A program made the translations under genes and the position numbers. A stretch of 64,000 nucleotides of DNA from Xanthobacter sp. NM-59 (GTDB lineage: Bacteria; Pseudomonadota; Alphaproteobacteria; Rhizobiales; Xanthobacteraceae). The stretch is taken from the NCBI RefSeq assembly GCF_021401125.1, contig NZ_JACBFQ010000010.1, positions 1 to 64,000 of the forward strand. The letters are read 5' to 3'. The notes under the pieces are model-generated. The model was given only the letters and a program-made list of their open reading frames with translations, made no database searches and was not told the origin of the DNA. How positions within the stretch are numbered: the stretch's first letter is position 1; each line of letters opens with the position of its first letter. Positions 44,544 through 53,322 of the stretch are shown one piece after another.

Positions 44544-45404
44544 ATGACGCCCCCAGCGGCAGACGAGTCCATTGGCCATGAGAGCCTGGGTTATGAGAGC
44601 CTGGGTTATGAGAGCCTGGGTCATGTGACCCTCGGAGACGGATGCCGCCTCGCCTACCGTTTTGACGGGCCGGCGGACGCGCCGGTTCTGCTGCTGTCCC
44701 ACGCCCTCGGCACGCGGCTGGAGATGTGGGACCCGCAGATACCCGCACTCGCCGAGACCTTCCGGGTGCTGCGCTACGACTGCCGGGGCCACGGCCGCTC
44801 GGACGTGCCGGTGGGCGCCTATGGCATGGACCGGCTGGGGCGCGACGTGGTCGAGCTCATGGACACGCTGAGCGTCGAGCATGTGCATTTCTGCGGCCTG
44901 TCCCTGGGCGGCATGGTGGGGCAGTGGCTGGCCGCCCGGGTGCCGGAGCGCGTAACGGGGCTGGTGCTCGCCAACACCACCGCCCACATGGGGCTCGCCT
45001 CGGTATGGGACGAGCGGATCAACGCCGTACTGGACGGCGGCGTGGCCGCCCTGACAGAAAGCGTGCTGATGCGGTGGTTCACCCCCGCTTTCCTCGCCGC
45101 CCATCCCGAGCGCGTGGCGCCGGTGCGCGCCATGCTCAACGCCACCGCGGCCGAGGGTTATGCCGGCTGCTGCGCCGCCATCCGCGACATGGACCTTCGC
45201 CTCACCGCCCCGCTGATCCGCGCGCCAACCCTGGTGATCGTCGGCACCCAGGACCCCTCCACGCCGCCCGAGGAAGGGCTGCGTCTGGCCCAGTCCATCG
45301 CCAGCGCCCATGTGGCCAAGCTCGATTGCGCCCACCTCTCCAATGTGGAGCAGGCGGACGCCTTCACCGAGCTGCTGCTGGCCCATTGCGGCGCCGGAGC
45401 CTGA
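44544..45404 (+). CDS. alpha/beta hydrolase, 3-oxoadipate enol-lactonase-like
   Basis: The 286-residue product resembles PcaD: LLLSHALGTRLEMWDPQIPA, YDCRGHGRSDVP, nucleophile serine in GLSLGGMVGQWLAA, aspartate in GTQDPSTPP and histidine in LDCAHLSNVEQ. Real PcaD proteins are about 260 residues; the extra N-terminal part contains ESLGY-ESLGY-ESLGH, encoded by a perfect-looking 15-bp repeat. GGTGGAGG lies six bases before the ATG at 44544; an ATG at 44538 is too close to it. No other protocatechuate gene is nearby, so the substrate could be another lactone or ester. Confidence 0.82.
   Translation: MTPPAADESIGHESLGYESLGYESLGHVTLGDGCRLAYRFDGPADAPVLLLSHALGTRLEMWDPQIPALAETFRVLRYDCRGHGRSDVPVGAYGMDRLGRDVVELMDTLSVEHVHFCGLSLGGMVGQWLAARVPERVTGLVLANTTAHMGLASVWDERINAVLDGGVAALTESVLMRWFTPAFLAAHPERVAPVRAMLNATAAEGYAGCCAAIRDMDLRLTAPLIRAPTLVIVGTQDPSTPPEEGLRLAQSIASAHVAKLDCAHLSNVEQADAFTELLLAHCGAGA
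44580..44624. repeat. three-copy 15-bp in-frame tandem repeat
   Basis: GAGAGCCTGGGTTAT occurs at 44580-44594 and 44595-44609, and GAGAGCCTGGGTCAT at 44610-44624. Each copy encodes five residues (ESLGY or ESLGH), so copy-number change keeps the reading frame of the hydrolase. Confidence 0.92.
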
Positions 45405-45464
45405 TACGCGGGCCCGATCCTGAACCGGGACCAAGACGCCAGCCGCTTGCCCCCGGTGTGGGAT

Positions 45465-45480
45465 GGGCGCCGCGGCGCCC
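45465..45480. terminator. GC-rich palindrome between convergent genes
   Basis: GGGCGCC-GC-GGCGCCC lies between the hydrolase stop and the stop of the leftward CmcI-type gene. It may be part of a bidirectional terminator; there is no T-run. Confidence 0.35.
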
Positions 45481-45487
45481 CGTCAGC

Positions 45488-46261
45488 TCAGGCCTTGACG
45501 CGCTTCAGGAAGCCGTCGGGCGCAACGGTGATCTGGAGCTTGTTCTGGATCGCCACGTCGATCTCGAACTCCGGATGCCCCTTCAGATAGGCATGGACGG
45601 CGGTCTTGGGATTGTTGCCCACGTCCCAGGGGCGATCGTGGAACAGGCCCTTCGGCAGGTCCTCGACGATGGTGTCGAACACCACGCAATAGCTGTCGGC
45701 GCTCACCAACGGGGCATAGGCCTCCAGCTCCGCCAGCGCATGGTCGTGGGAATGGTTGCTGTCGAGGCAGACGAGAATGCGCGCGTGGCCTTCCGCCCGG
45801 CGCTTGACCTCGGCCACGATCTCAGGGGCGATGCTGGAGCCCTGGATCATCTCGATGCGCGAGGCCATGGGATGGGCCTCGATGGCCGCGCGGTTATGGG
45901 CCCGGATGTCGATGTCGACGCCGATCACCTTGCGCCGGCTCGCGCGCGGGTCCATCGGCGTGCCCGCCTCGATGGCATCGGTCAGGTCGAGCAGGGCCAG
46001 CATGGAGGCGCTGAAGATCAGCGAGCCGCCATGGGCGATGCCGGTCTCGATGATGAGGTCGGGCCGTACCGACCAGATCAGCTCCTGCATCGCGCAGATA
46101 TCCTGCGGATACTGGATGATCGGCCGGCCCATCCAGGAGAAATTGTAGGAATATTTGGCGTTGATGGAGCTGAGCATGAAGCGCCCGGTGTCCTGACGCA
46201 GCTGGGCGTCCGTGCCGAGGGCCGCGATGCGGGCTTCTCTTTCCTGTTCGAACTCAGTCAT
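45488..46261 (-). CDS. CmcI / rhamnosyl O-methyltransferase family protein
   Basis: SAM-dependent methyltransferase of the family that includes cephalosporin hydroxylase subunit CmcI and mycobacterial rhamnosyl O-methyltransferase. The 257 residues show the SAM-binding strand DLIIETGIAHGGSLIFSAS, acidic strand VIGVDIDIRAHNRAAIEAHP and the metal-binding LDSNHSHDHALAELE, then YCVVFDTIVEDLP. It is the last gene of a leftward four-gene cassette and overlaps the preceding methyltransferase by eight bases. A sugar hydroxyl of a surface polysaccharide is the likely target, judged from context. Confidence 0.86.
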   Translation of the reverse strand: MTEFEQEREARIAALGTDAQLRQDTGRFMLSSINAKYSYNFSWMGRPIIQYPQDICAMQELIWSVRPDLIIETGIAHGGSLIFSASMLALLDLTDAIEAGTPMDPRASRRKVIGVDIDIRAHNRAAIEAHPMASRIEMIQGSSIAPEIVAEVKRRAEGHARILVCLDSNHSHDHALAELEAYAPLVSADSYCVVFDTIVEDLPKGLFHDRPWDVGNNPKTAVHAYLKGHPEFEIDVAIQNKLQITVAPDGFLKRVKA

Positions 46262-47294
46262 TTCCGACCTCGACATAGCGGTAGGCATGGTGCGACATGG
46301 CGCGGATCTCGTCCGCGTAGTTCGGATTCATGATGTAGATGGTGGATCCCGGTGCCAGCAGGGCCAGTCCCTCATCCGGCGCATGAACGCGCAGGCCGGT
46401 GACGGGCATGTGCCGGCCCTGTTTCGCCGGATTGATGTCGATGGCGAGATCGACCGGATGTCCGGCGCGCGCGCGCAGCAGGGCATAGATCACCCCCTTC
46501 GAGGCGCATCCCCAGATCGCCCCGCCCGCGCCGTCCATGGTCGCCAGGGAGGCGGCGAAGTTCTCGGGGACGGTGACGGCGTCACCGGGCACGAAGGCGG
46601 GCGCCTGAACGGTGGCGAGATCGGCCACCACATAGAGATATTGCCCGCCGAACAGCCGCCCGCTCTCCACCACGGTGCCGAACATCTTGTTCAGGTCGGC
46701 CAGGCGGAAATAGTTCACATGCTCATAGAAGATGTCGAACCAGGCGCGATTCTCCAGAATCCAGTCGAGGCAGGGCACCTCGATATAGATGAGCCCCTGC
46801 CCACCGTTCGCGACCTTCAGATTCTGCAGGAAAGCGACCGGGTCGGCGATATGCTCCAGCACATGGCGCAGGATGAGCCCGTCGCCGGACATGCCCATTC
46901 CCGGCTCGAAGAAGCGCCGCTGGATCCGGGGATTGTCGCCCTCATAGGCGGCATCGAAGCCGACGATGTCGAACCCGGCCGCCAGCAGCATCTCCAGGAA
47001 GAAGCCCTTGCCGCAGCCCACCTCGACCAGCCGCTCCCGGCCGAGCCGGCGGGCAATGATCTCGCGCACCTCCTCCAGATGCCGCACGAAGGCGGAGCTG
47101 AGGGACTGCTCGTTGTGGTAATTGCTGTCGTAGATGACGAGCTCGGGCCGAAAGGCCGCGTTGAACACGAGGCCGGTGGCCGGATCCTGCACCAGCCGCA
47201 CGTCACCCAGCTGGCACGCCTGCGCCTCCCGCACGGTGGCATAGACACGGTTCTGCAGCACGGGCAACCCGGTTTGCTCGTATAGCGCCTTCAT
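46254..47294 (-). CDS. class I SAM-dependent methyltransferase
   Basis: The 346-residue product has a standard SAM-binding motif (LVEVGCGKGFFLEMLLAAGF), DGLILRHVLEHIADPVAFLQ typical of Methyltransf_23-like domains, and a C-terminal domain (AIWGCASKGVIYALL, YIMNPNYADEIRAM) like that of sugar C-methyltransferases (Methyltransf_14). The N-terminus lacks the Cys4 zinc motif of its neighbour. It overlaps the CmcI-type gene by eight bases. The ATG at 47294 directly follows a GTG. It probably modifies a nucleotide sugar or sugar chain. Confidence 0.85.
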   Translation of the reverse strand: MKALYEQTGLPVLQNRVYATVREAQACQLGDVRLVQDPATGLVFNAAFRPELVIYDSNYHNEQSLSSAFVRHLEEVREIIARRLGRERLVEVGCGKGFFLEMLLAAGFDIVGFDAAYEGDNPRIQRRFFEPGMGMSGDGLILRHVLEHIADPVAFLQNLKVANGGQGLIYIEVPCLDWILENRAWFDIFYEHVNYFRLADLNKMFGTVVESGRLFGGQYLYVVADLATVQAPAFVPGDAVTVPENFAASLATMDGAGGAIWGCASKGVIYALLRARAGHPVDLAIDINPAKQGRHMPVTGLRVHAPDEGLALLAPGSTIYIMNPNYADEIRAMSHHAYRYVEVGND

Positions 47295-47400
47295 CACCCC
47301 GCCCTTCCCCGGGTGCGCCCCGCACCCGCAACGGCCGCGCCCGCGCGCGGAGATCGAGGATTACGGGACGAACCTTGCGCGGGTCCGGCGTCCGCGGCGC

Positions 47401-48624
47401 TCATGAAATCTGCAGCCGGGGCACCGCCGTGACGAAGCGGGTGCCGCGCGCAGCGAGCTCCGCATTCTGCCGGCGCACCTCATCCGCGATGTTCCACGGC
47501 AGGATGAGCACGTCATCGACGGGCTGCTCCAGCAGCGCGGAAGGCGGCAGGATCGGAATATGGCTGCCGGGCATGAAATGCCCCTGCTTGGAGGGGGCTG
47601 CATCGCACACGAAGGGCAGAAGGTCCGGCTTCACGCCGGCATAGTTCAGCAGGGTGTTGCCCTTGGCCGCGGCGCCATAGGCGGCGACCCGCCGGCCTTC
47701 CCGCTTCCGCGCGATGAGGAAGGACAGAAGGTCGTCCTTGATCCGGTCCGCCCGCGCCTGGAACGCGCTGTAGGTGGCGAGATCCTCCAGGCCGCGCTCC
47801 CGCTCCAGGGCCAAGAGGTCATGCACCGCCGCGCTGGTGGGCCGGGCATCCTCGTGATGGCAGCCGAAAATCCGCAGGCTTCCGCCATGGGTCGGCAGCT
47901 CCTCCACGTCGAACACCCTTAGCCCGGCGCTGGCGAACAGCCGGCCGACGGTGCGCAGCGACAGGTAGGAGAAGTGCTCGTGGTAGACGGTGTCGAACTG
48001 CGCCTCATCGATCAGCCGCATGAGGTGCGGAAACTCCAGCGTGATGGTGCCCGTGGGCTTCAGCACGGCGGCAAGGCCGGCGGTGAAGTCATTGATGTCG
48101 GGAACATGGGCATAGACATTATTGCCGATGACGAGATCCGCCTGCTGCCCCTCTGCGGCCAGCCGGCGCCCCACCGCCGCCCCGAAGAACTTGCGCAGCA
48201 CCGGAATGCCCAGCTTCTCGGCCGCGTCGGCGGTGCTCGCCGTGGGCTCGATGCCCAGGCACGGAATGCCGGCGGCGACGAAGTTCTTCAGGAGATAGCC
48301 GTCGTTGGAGGCGACCTCGATGACGAAGCTGCCGGCATCGAGCTCAAGCTTGCCGATCATCTTCTCCACATAGCGGGCCGCATGGGCGAGCCAGCTGGAA
48401 GAGGTGCTGGAGAAATAGGCATAGCCCGGGGTGAAGAGCGCGTCGGCGGCGGCATAATCCTCGGTCTGGACCAGCCAGCAGCGGTCGCACACCTTCACCT
48501 TCAGCGGGAAATAGACCTCCGGCCGGTGCAGGTCCGCCGCGCAGAGATAGGCGTTGGACGGCGGCGCGAAGCCCAGATCGAGAAAGGTGTGCGCCAGGGG
48601 AGCGGAGCAGTGGCGGCACTTCAT
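47401..48624 (-). CDS. zinc-binding sugar C-methyltransferase family protein
   Basis: The 407-residue protein has the full three-part layout of NovU/TylCIII-type dTDP-ketosugar C-3 methyltransferases: an N-terminal zinc site (CRHCSAPL and KVCDRCWLVQ), the central SAM domain (SFVIEVASNDGYLLKNFVAA, NNVYAHVPDINDFTAGL, TVYHEHFSYLS) and a C-terminal domain with AAYGAAAKGNTLLNYAGV and ILPWNIADEV. The ATG at 48624 starts the zinc motif. Real C-methylation or a related step on a nucleotide sugar is probable; the substrate is unknown. Confidence 0.88.
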   Translation of the reverse strand: MKCRHCSAPLAHTFLDLGFAPPSNAYLCAADLHRPEVYFPLKVKVCDRCWLVQTEDYAAADALFTPGYAYFSSTSSSWLAHAARYVEKMIGKLELDAGSFVIEVASNDGYLLKNFVAAGIPCLGIEPTASTADAAEKLGIPVLRKFFGAAVGRRLAAEGQQADLVIGNNVYAHVPDINDFTAGLAAVLKPTGTITLEFPHLMRLIDEAQFDTVYHEHFSYLSLRTVGRLFASAGLRVFDVEELPTHGGSLRIFGCHHEDARPTSAAVHDLLALERERGLEDLATYSAFQARADRIKDDLLSFLIARKREGRRVAAYGAAAKGNTLLNYAGVKPDLLPFVCDAAPSKQGHFMPGSHIPILPPSALLEQPVDDVLILPWNIADEVRRQNAELAARGTRFVTAVPRLQIS

Positions 48625-48735
48625 CGGCGAGCCCTGTGATCGGGGAGAGTGAAGAACAATCCGGCCCGGCGCTTTCGCGCCCGTGGTGCCCTGGTGCAGC
48701 CCCGCTCTGCGCCATGGCACGGCCGGCATCACCGG

Positions 48736-49791
48736 TCAGGCCTGCCCGGCCACCCAACGCAGATCGGCGCCGAGCCGGCCGGCGGCCATGTGCCGGCGCA
48801 GCATGTTGAGCCGCATATAAGGCGACTCGCGGAAATTCGCGTCCCTGAAATCCATGCGCCGGAACCCGTCCACCAGCCGCTCGATGGAGCGGTCGAGGGA
48901 CACCTGCGGGATGTTGTCCGGCGCCAATGCGCGGAACAGGGCGAAATCCACCCGGTAAGAACGGTTGTCCGGCGGGGCGTCGGTATTGATGCTCACCTTC
49001 ACCCCGGGAACATGACGCGCCACCGCCTCGGCCAGGTCGCGCACCTGGTAGTTATTCTCGTCGCGGCCCGCATTCACGGCCAGCCAGGGCCCGCCATTCT
49101 CCCGCGTGCGGCCGATGGCCCAGGCGATGGCGCGGGCCATGTCCTCCACATCGATCAGCGGCCGCCAGGGCGTGCCGTCGCTGAGCACGGAGATTTCGCC
49201 GCGGGTGAGGGCGCAGGCCACGAAATCGTTCAGCACCAGGTCGAGCCGCAGCCGGTCGGACATGCCGCAGGCGGTGGCGAAGCGCAGGGAGGTGAACACC
49301 ATGTCGCCGAGCGGCCCATCACGCAGGTCGCTTTCCGTGCCGATCTTGGAGCGGGCATAGGCGGTCAACGGGTTGGTCGGGTCGCCCTCCTTGCGCGGGC
49401 TGCCCTCGGTGGCGCCGTACATGGAGCAGGAGGAGGCGAAGACGAAATTCCGCACGCCGCTCTGCGCCGCCAGGCGGGCGATGCGCACGCTGGCGTCGCG
49501 GTTCACTGCGCCGGTGACCTCCTCGAACTCCTTGCCCATGGGATCGTTGGAGATGGCGGCCAGATGCACCACCGCGTCCACGCCCTCCAGCAGCTCCGCG
49601 GGAAACGCGCGCACATCGCCGAAATGCTGGCGCGCGAGCACGGATTCGGGCAGCCGCTCCGCCCCCGTCAACGCATGGCCGAAGAAGCCCGCATCATAGC
49701 CGATCAGCTCGATGTCCGGGTTCGCTCCCTTGAGGTAGCGCGTGAGCACAGAGCCGACATAGCCCATGTTTCCGGTAATGAGGACCCGCAT
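48736..49791 (-). CDS. NAD-dependent epimerase/dehydratase (extended SDR)
   Basis: The 351-residue product has the NAD motif GNMGYVGS near the N-terminus (MRVLITGNMGYVGSVL), DAVVHLAAISNDP, the catalytic serine region FASSCSMYG and the YxxxK pair in YARSK, all of the extended SDR class that works on nucleotide sugars. It is the first gene of the leftward cassette. It may make the 4-keto or epimerised sugar used by the following methyltransferases. The ATG at 49791 gives the clean N-terminal strand. Confidence 0.88.
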   Translation of the reverse strand: MRVLITGNMGYVGSVLTRYLKGANPDIELIGYDAGFFGHALTGAERLPESVLARQHFGDVRAFPAELLEGVDAVVHLAAISNDPMGKEFEEVTGAVNRDASVRIARLAAQSGVRNFVFASSCSMYGATEGSPRKEGDPTNPLTAYARSKIGTESDLRDGPLGDMVFTSLRFATACGMSDRLRLDLVLNDFVACALTRGEISVLSDGTPWRPLIDVEDMARAIAWAIGRTRENGGPWLAVNAGRDENNYQVRDLAEAVARHVPGVKVSINTDAPPDNRSYRVDFALFRALAPDNIPQVSLDRSIERLVDGFRRMDFRDANFRESPYMRLNMLRRHMAAGRLGADLRWVAGQA

Positions 49792-49976
49792 CCGCCCGCT
49801 CCCTGCGCCTCGCCGCCATCCAAGGCGCCCTATGGGGTTAGCATAATCAGGCGACAGAAGGGGGACGACCTTAGGCTGAGCGCTTTCCCCCCATTTCTCA
49901 CGCGAGGGCAATGGGGCAGAGCCTCCCCCGAGCGCATTGCGTTTACCCGAACCGGCGCCCCTCCACTCGAAGCGCC

Positions 49977-50876
49977 CTAGAGCTCCAGGGATGAGAGGAC
50001 GCCGCCGCGCATCAGCGCGCCGTCGCGGCCCGGCGGCTCGCCGAACAGCCGGCGATAGTCGCGGCTGAATTGGGAGGGGCTCTCATAGCCGATGGAGAAC
50101 CCCACATTGGCCACCTCCACCCCGTCGGAGAGCAGCATGCGCCGGGCGGTCTGCAGGCGGATCTGCTTTTGGAACTGGATGGGCGACATGGCGGTGGCGG
50201 CGCGAAAATGGCGGTGGAAGCTGGCGAGGCTCATCCCCACCAGGGCGGCCAGATCGCTCACACGCAGCGTTTCCGCGAAATGATCGCGGATCCAGGCTAC
50301 CGCGCGGGCGATGCGCGCCAGCCGGCTGTCGGCAAGCCCCACCTGGCGCAGCATCGCGCCATGGGGGCCGTTGAGCAGCCGCCACACCATCTCACGCCGG
50401 ATCAGGGGCGAGAGCACCGCGAGGTCGCGCGGGGAATCCAGCATCGCCAGCAGCCGGCCCAGAGGGTCGAGCAGGTCGGCTTCCATCCGGCACACCGCGA
50501 TGGAGGCGAAGCTTCCGGCCGCCGGCTCCTCCACGGCATCCAGCAGCAGGTCGGCGATCATGGCCGGGTCCACGGCAAGGCTGAACGCCATGTAGGGCCG
50601 CTCCGCGCTCGCCTCGACGATCTGGGCGGTAATGGGCAGGTCCATTGAGGCGATCAGGCACTTGCCGGTGTCGTAGCGAAAGGCGCGCTCGCCCAGAAGG
50701 CTCATCTTCGCGCCCTGCAGCACGCCGCAGAAGGACGCCTGATACACCGAGTGCAACAGGCCGGACGGCTCCTGCGCCACCATCAGGCGCAGCCCTTCCA
50801 GCGGCGTCTCGCGGCCAAAGCGCTGCCATTGCCGCCAGAGCAGCTCGCGGGGCCGGTCGAGGAGATCATCACTCAT
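49977..50876 (-). CDS. AraC family transcriptional regulator
   Basis: The 299-residue product has an AraC-type N-terminal domain of the YqhC group (LHSVYQASFCGVLQGAKMSL, then RYDTGKCLIASMDLPITAQI) and two C-terminal helix-turn-helix motifs (RVSDLAALVGMSLASFHRHF and VANVGFSIGYESPSQFSRDY). YqhC-type regulators often activate a neighbouring aldehyde or keto reductase; the divergent gene at 51028 is just that. The ATG at 50876 starts the conserved MSDDLLD. Confidence 0.9.
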   Translation of the reverse strand: MSDDLLDRPRELLWRQWQRFGRETPLEGLRLMVAQEPSGLLHSVYQASFCGVLQGAKMSLLGERAFRYDTGKCLIASMDLPITAQIVEASAERPYMAFSLAVDPAMIADLLLDAVEEPAAGSFASIAVCRMEADLLDPLGRLLAMLDSPRDLAVLSPLIRREMVWRLLNGPHGAMLRQVGLADSRLARIARAVAWIRDHFAETLRVSDLAALVGMSLASFHRHFRAATAMSPIQFQKQIRLQTARRMLLSDGVEVANVGFSIGYESPSQFSRDYRRLFGEPPGRDGALMRGGVLSSLEL

Positions 50877-51027
50877 GGCCCTAAAGTAGGCCACCGCGCG
50901 GGCGGGAAAAGCCCCGCCCGGCGTTTTGAGAGAATCGGGCAAGAGAGCGCGAGGATCCGCGTCGCGCCGGGGCGGCCGGCGGGCCTATGTCATCGGCACG
51001 GGTTGTCCCGCCATAAGGAGCATGACC

Positions 51028-52068
51028 ATGCGTTATCGTCAGCTCGGCCCCAGCGGCCTTTTCGTTTCCGAGATCTGCCTCGGCACCATGACGTTCGGCG
51101 GCAATGAGGGCATGTGGGCCCAGATCGGCCAGCTCCACCAGGAAGAAGCCGACGCGCTGGTGAAGGCCGCCGTGGAGGCCGGCGTCAACTTCATCGACAC
51201 CGCCAATGTCTATGCGGGCGGGGAGAGCGAGCGCATCCTCGGCCGCGCCATCCGCAATCTGGGGCTCTCGCGCGATGATCTCGTCATCGCCACCAAGGTG
51301 CTGGGCCCCATGGGCGAAGGCCCGAACGCCCGCGGCGCCTCGCGCAAGCACATCCTCGACCAGTGCAAGGCGAGCCTTCAGCGGCTCCAGCTCGACCATA
51401 TCGACCTCTACCAGATCCATGGCTTCGACGCCGCCACGCCCATCGTGGAAACGCTGGAGGCGCTCGACACCCTCGTGCGCCAGGGCCATGTCCGCTACAT
51501 TGGCCTGTCGAACTGGGCGGCCTGGCAGATCGTCAAGGCCATCGGCATCGCCGCCGCCCGCCAGCTGGCGCCCATCCTGTCGCTGCAGGCCTATTACACC
51601 CTGGCGGGCCGCGACCTCGAGCGCGAGATCGTGCCCATGCTGAAGTCCGAGGGGCTGGGGCTGATGGTGTGGAGCCCGCTCGCCGGCGGTCTGCTCTCCG
51701 GCAAGTACAGCCGCTCGGACGAAGCCTCCGGCAGCGGCCGCCGTGCCGCCTTCGACTTCCCGCCCGTGAACCGCGACCGGGGCTATGGGGTGATCGACGC
51801 CATGCGGCCCATCGCCGAGGCCCATGGGGTGAGCGTGGCGCAGATCGCCCTGGCCTGGCTGCTGCACCAGAGCGTGGTGACCAGCGTCATCGTCGGGGCG
51901 AAGCGGCCAGACCAGCTGGCCGACAATCTCGCCTCCACCCGCGTGCGCCTGTCCACCGAGGAGCTCGCGGCGCTGGATGCGGCGAGCGCCCTGCCGCCGG
52001 AATATCCCGGCTGGATGCTGGAGCGCCAGGGCGGCTACCGCGCCCACATGGCCGAAAGCCAGCGCTGA
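51028..52068 (+). CDS. aldo/keto reductase
   Basis: NADPH-dependent (beta/alpha)8 reductase of 346 residues. The catalytic tetrad parts can be read: D and Y in FIDTANVYAGGESE, K in VIATKVLGP and H in LYQIHGFDAATP. The C-terminal cofactor loop has SVIVGAKRPDQLADNL. AAGGAG lies seven bases before the ATG at 51028, making it better than the ATG at 51022. It is divergent from an AraC regulator and may detoxify reactive aldehydes or ketones. Confidence 0.93.
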   Translation: MRYRQLGPSGLFVSEICLGTMTFGGNEGMWAQIGQLHQEEADALVKAAVEAGVNFIDTANVYAGGESERILGRAIRNLGLSRDDLVIATKVLGPMGEGPNARGASRKHILDQCKASLQRLQLDHIDLYQIHGFDAATPIVETLEALDTLVRQGHVRYIGLSNWAAWQIVKAIGIAAARQLAPILSLQAYYTLAGRDLEREIVPMLKSEGLGLMVWSPLAGGLLSGKYSRSDEASGSGRRAAFDFPPVNRDRGYGVIDAMRPIAEAHGVSVAQIALAWLLHQSVVTSVIVGAKRPDQLADNLASTRVRLSTEELAALDAASALPPEYPGWMLERQGGYRAHMAESQR

Positions 52069-52098
52069 CGCACTCCCGCAAACCCGCCCCGGCCGACC

Positions 52099-52413
52099 TC
52101 AGTCGTCGTCCGGGGCGTCATCCGCGCGGGCCACGGGCTCCAGGCTGGCGGGGTCGTATTTGGCCTTGAGCCGCCGGCCCTGGGCATTGGTAGCCCGCAC
52201 CTTGTAGCAGCCGTCGTCGGAACGGATGGACAGCACGGTCCAACCCTCCGCCTCCAGCTTCTTCTGAAGGGCGGCGCGCGGCTGCCATTGAGCAAGGGGC
52301 ACATCGCAATGGGGTCCGGCCATCGCCGGGCCCGCGCCGAGACCCACGGCGCCCAGGCTCACCGTGGCGAGGCAGACCATGGCGAGACCGCCCGCGAACG
52401 CTGCGCTTTTCAC
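52099..52413 (-). CDS. secreted PepSY domain protein
   Basis: The 104-residue product has a signal peptide (cleavage near AMAGPHCD) and a single PepSY-type domain (PRAALQKKLEAEGWTVLSIR followed by DDGCYKVRATNAQGRRLKAK), ending in an acidic tail ADDAPDDD. Two cysteines (PHCDVP and DGCYKV) could form a disulfide. The start is a GTG at 52413, seven bases after AAGGAG. PepSY proteins are often linked to two-component systems or to membrane reductases; both occur just to the right, divergently transcribed. A role as periplasmic sensor or inhibitor is a guess. Confidence 0.8.
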   Translation of the reverse strand: MKSAAFAGGLAMVCLATVSLGAVGLGAGPAMAGPHCDVPLAQWQPRAALQKKLEAEGWTVLSIRSDDGCYKVRATNAQGRRLKAKYDPASLEPVARADDAPDDD

Positions 52414-52650
52414 CTTCACTCTCCTTCGCACGCCCCGCGTCCAGCAGAAGCACGCGGAGCTGACGGCCACCTGAACGACGCGGCGCATTCGCGCGCCCCA
52501 TGGCCGGCCCGCCGGGCTACACTATATGCCATGGCGGCCATTCACCGGACATCCTCCAGCCTTTTCACGCCCTCGCGGTTCCGCCGAGAGCCCGCTGCAC
52601 GGCATGGCGAAGGGCGCTCCGGGTTGGCCTGTTCCGCGCCGAGGTGAGAG

Positions 52651-53322
52651 ATGCGCATTCTGCTGGTGGAAGACGACCCGATTCTCGGCACGGCCGTGCG
52701 TGACCAGCTCGTGGCCGATGGACACGGCGCCGATTGGGTGACCCGCCTCGGCGAGGCCGATGCCGCCCTCCATGCCGCCGTGTTCGAGCTCGTGCTCCTG
52801 GATCTCATGCTGCCGGACGGGCGCGGGTCCGATTTCCTGAAGCGCATTCGCGCCGCCGGCGATGTGACCCCGGTGATCGTCCTCACCGCCCGCGACCAGA
52901 TCTCCGACCGCATCGCCGCCCTCGACGCGGGCGCCGACGATTATCTGGTGAAACCGTTCGACCTCTACGAGCTCTCCGCCCGCATCCGCGCGGTGGGGCG
53001 GCGCTATGCGGGCAATCCCAACCCGCTCGTCACCGTCGGCGATCTCGAAATCGACCTTGCCGCCCGCTCGGTCCGCCGCGGCGGGCGCGCCATCTCGCTC
53101 ACCGCGCGCGAATGGTCGCTGTTCGAGGCGCTGGTGCAGCGGCCCAACCAGCTCATGTCCAAGCCCCAGCTGGAAGAGCGGCTTTATTCGTTCGACGCGG
53201 AAGTGGAGAGCAACACCATCGAAGTCTACATCGCCCGCCTGCGTAAGAAACTGGGCGCGGACGCCATCGAGACCGTGCGCGGCATGGGCTATCGCCTGGG
53301 CACGCCGGGAGCGGGCGCGTGA
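52651..53322 (+). CDS. OmpR-family response regulator
   Basis: The 223-residue product has a receiver domain with phospho-acceptor D51 (LVLLDLMLPDG), acidic pocket EDD at 7-9 and K101 (YLVKPF), joined to a winged-helix DNA-binding domain (RSVRRGGRAISLTAREWSLF, ETVRGMGYRLG). It is of the QseB/PmrA type. Its stop overlaps the start of the histidine kinase gene (GTGA). Divergent PepSY gene on the left. Confidence 0.94.
   Translation: MRILLVEDDPILGTAVRDQLVADGHGADWVTRLGEADAALHAAVFELVLLDLMLPDGRGSDFLKRIRAAGDVTPVIVLTARDQISDRIAALDAGADDYLVKPFDLYELSARIRAVGRRYAGNPNPLVTVGDLEIDLAARSVRRGGRAISLTAREWSLFEALVQRPNQLMSKPQLEERLYSFDAEVESNTIEVYIARLRKKLGADAIETVRGMGYRLGTPGAGA

Noticed and set aside
44544-45404. Firm assignment as pcaD of the protocatechuate pathway
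   Set aside because: The fold and triad fit, but no other pca gene is nearby and the N-terminus is extended by a repeat, so only a family-level call is given.
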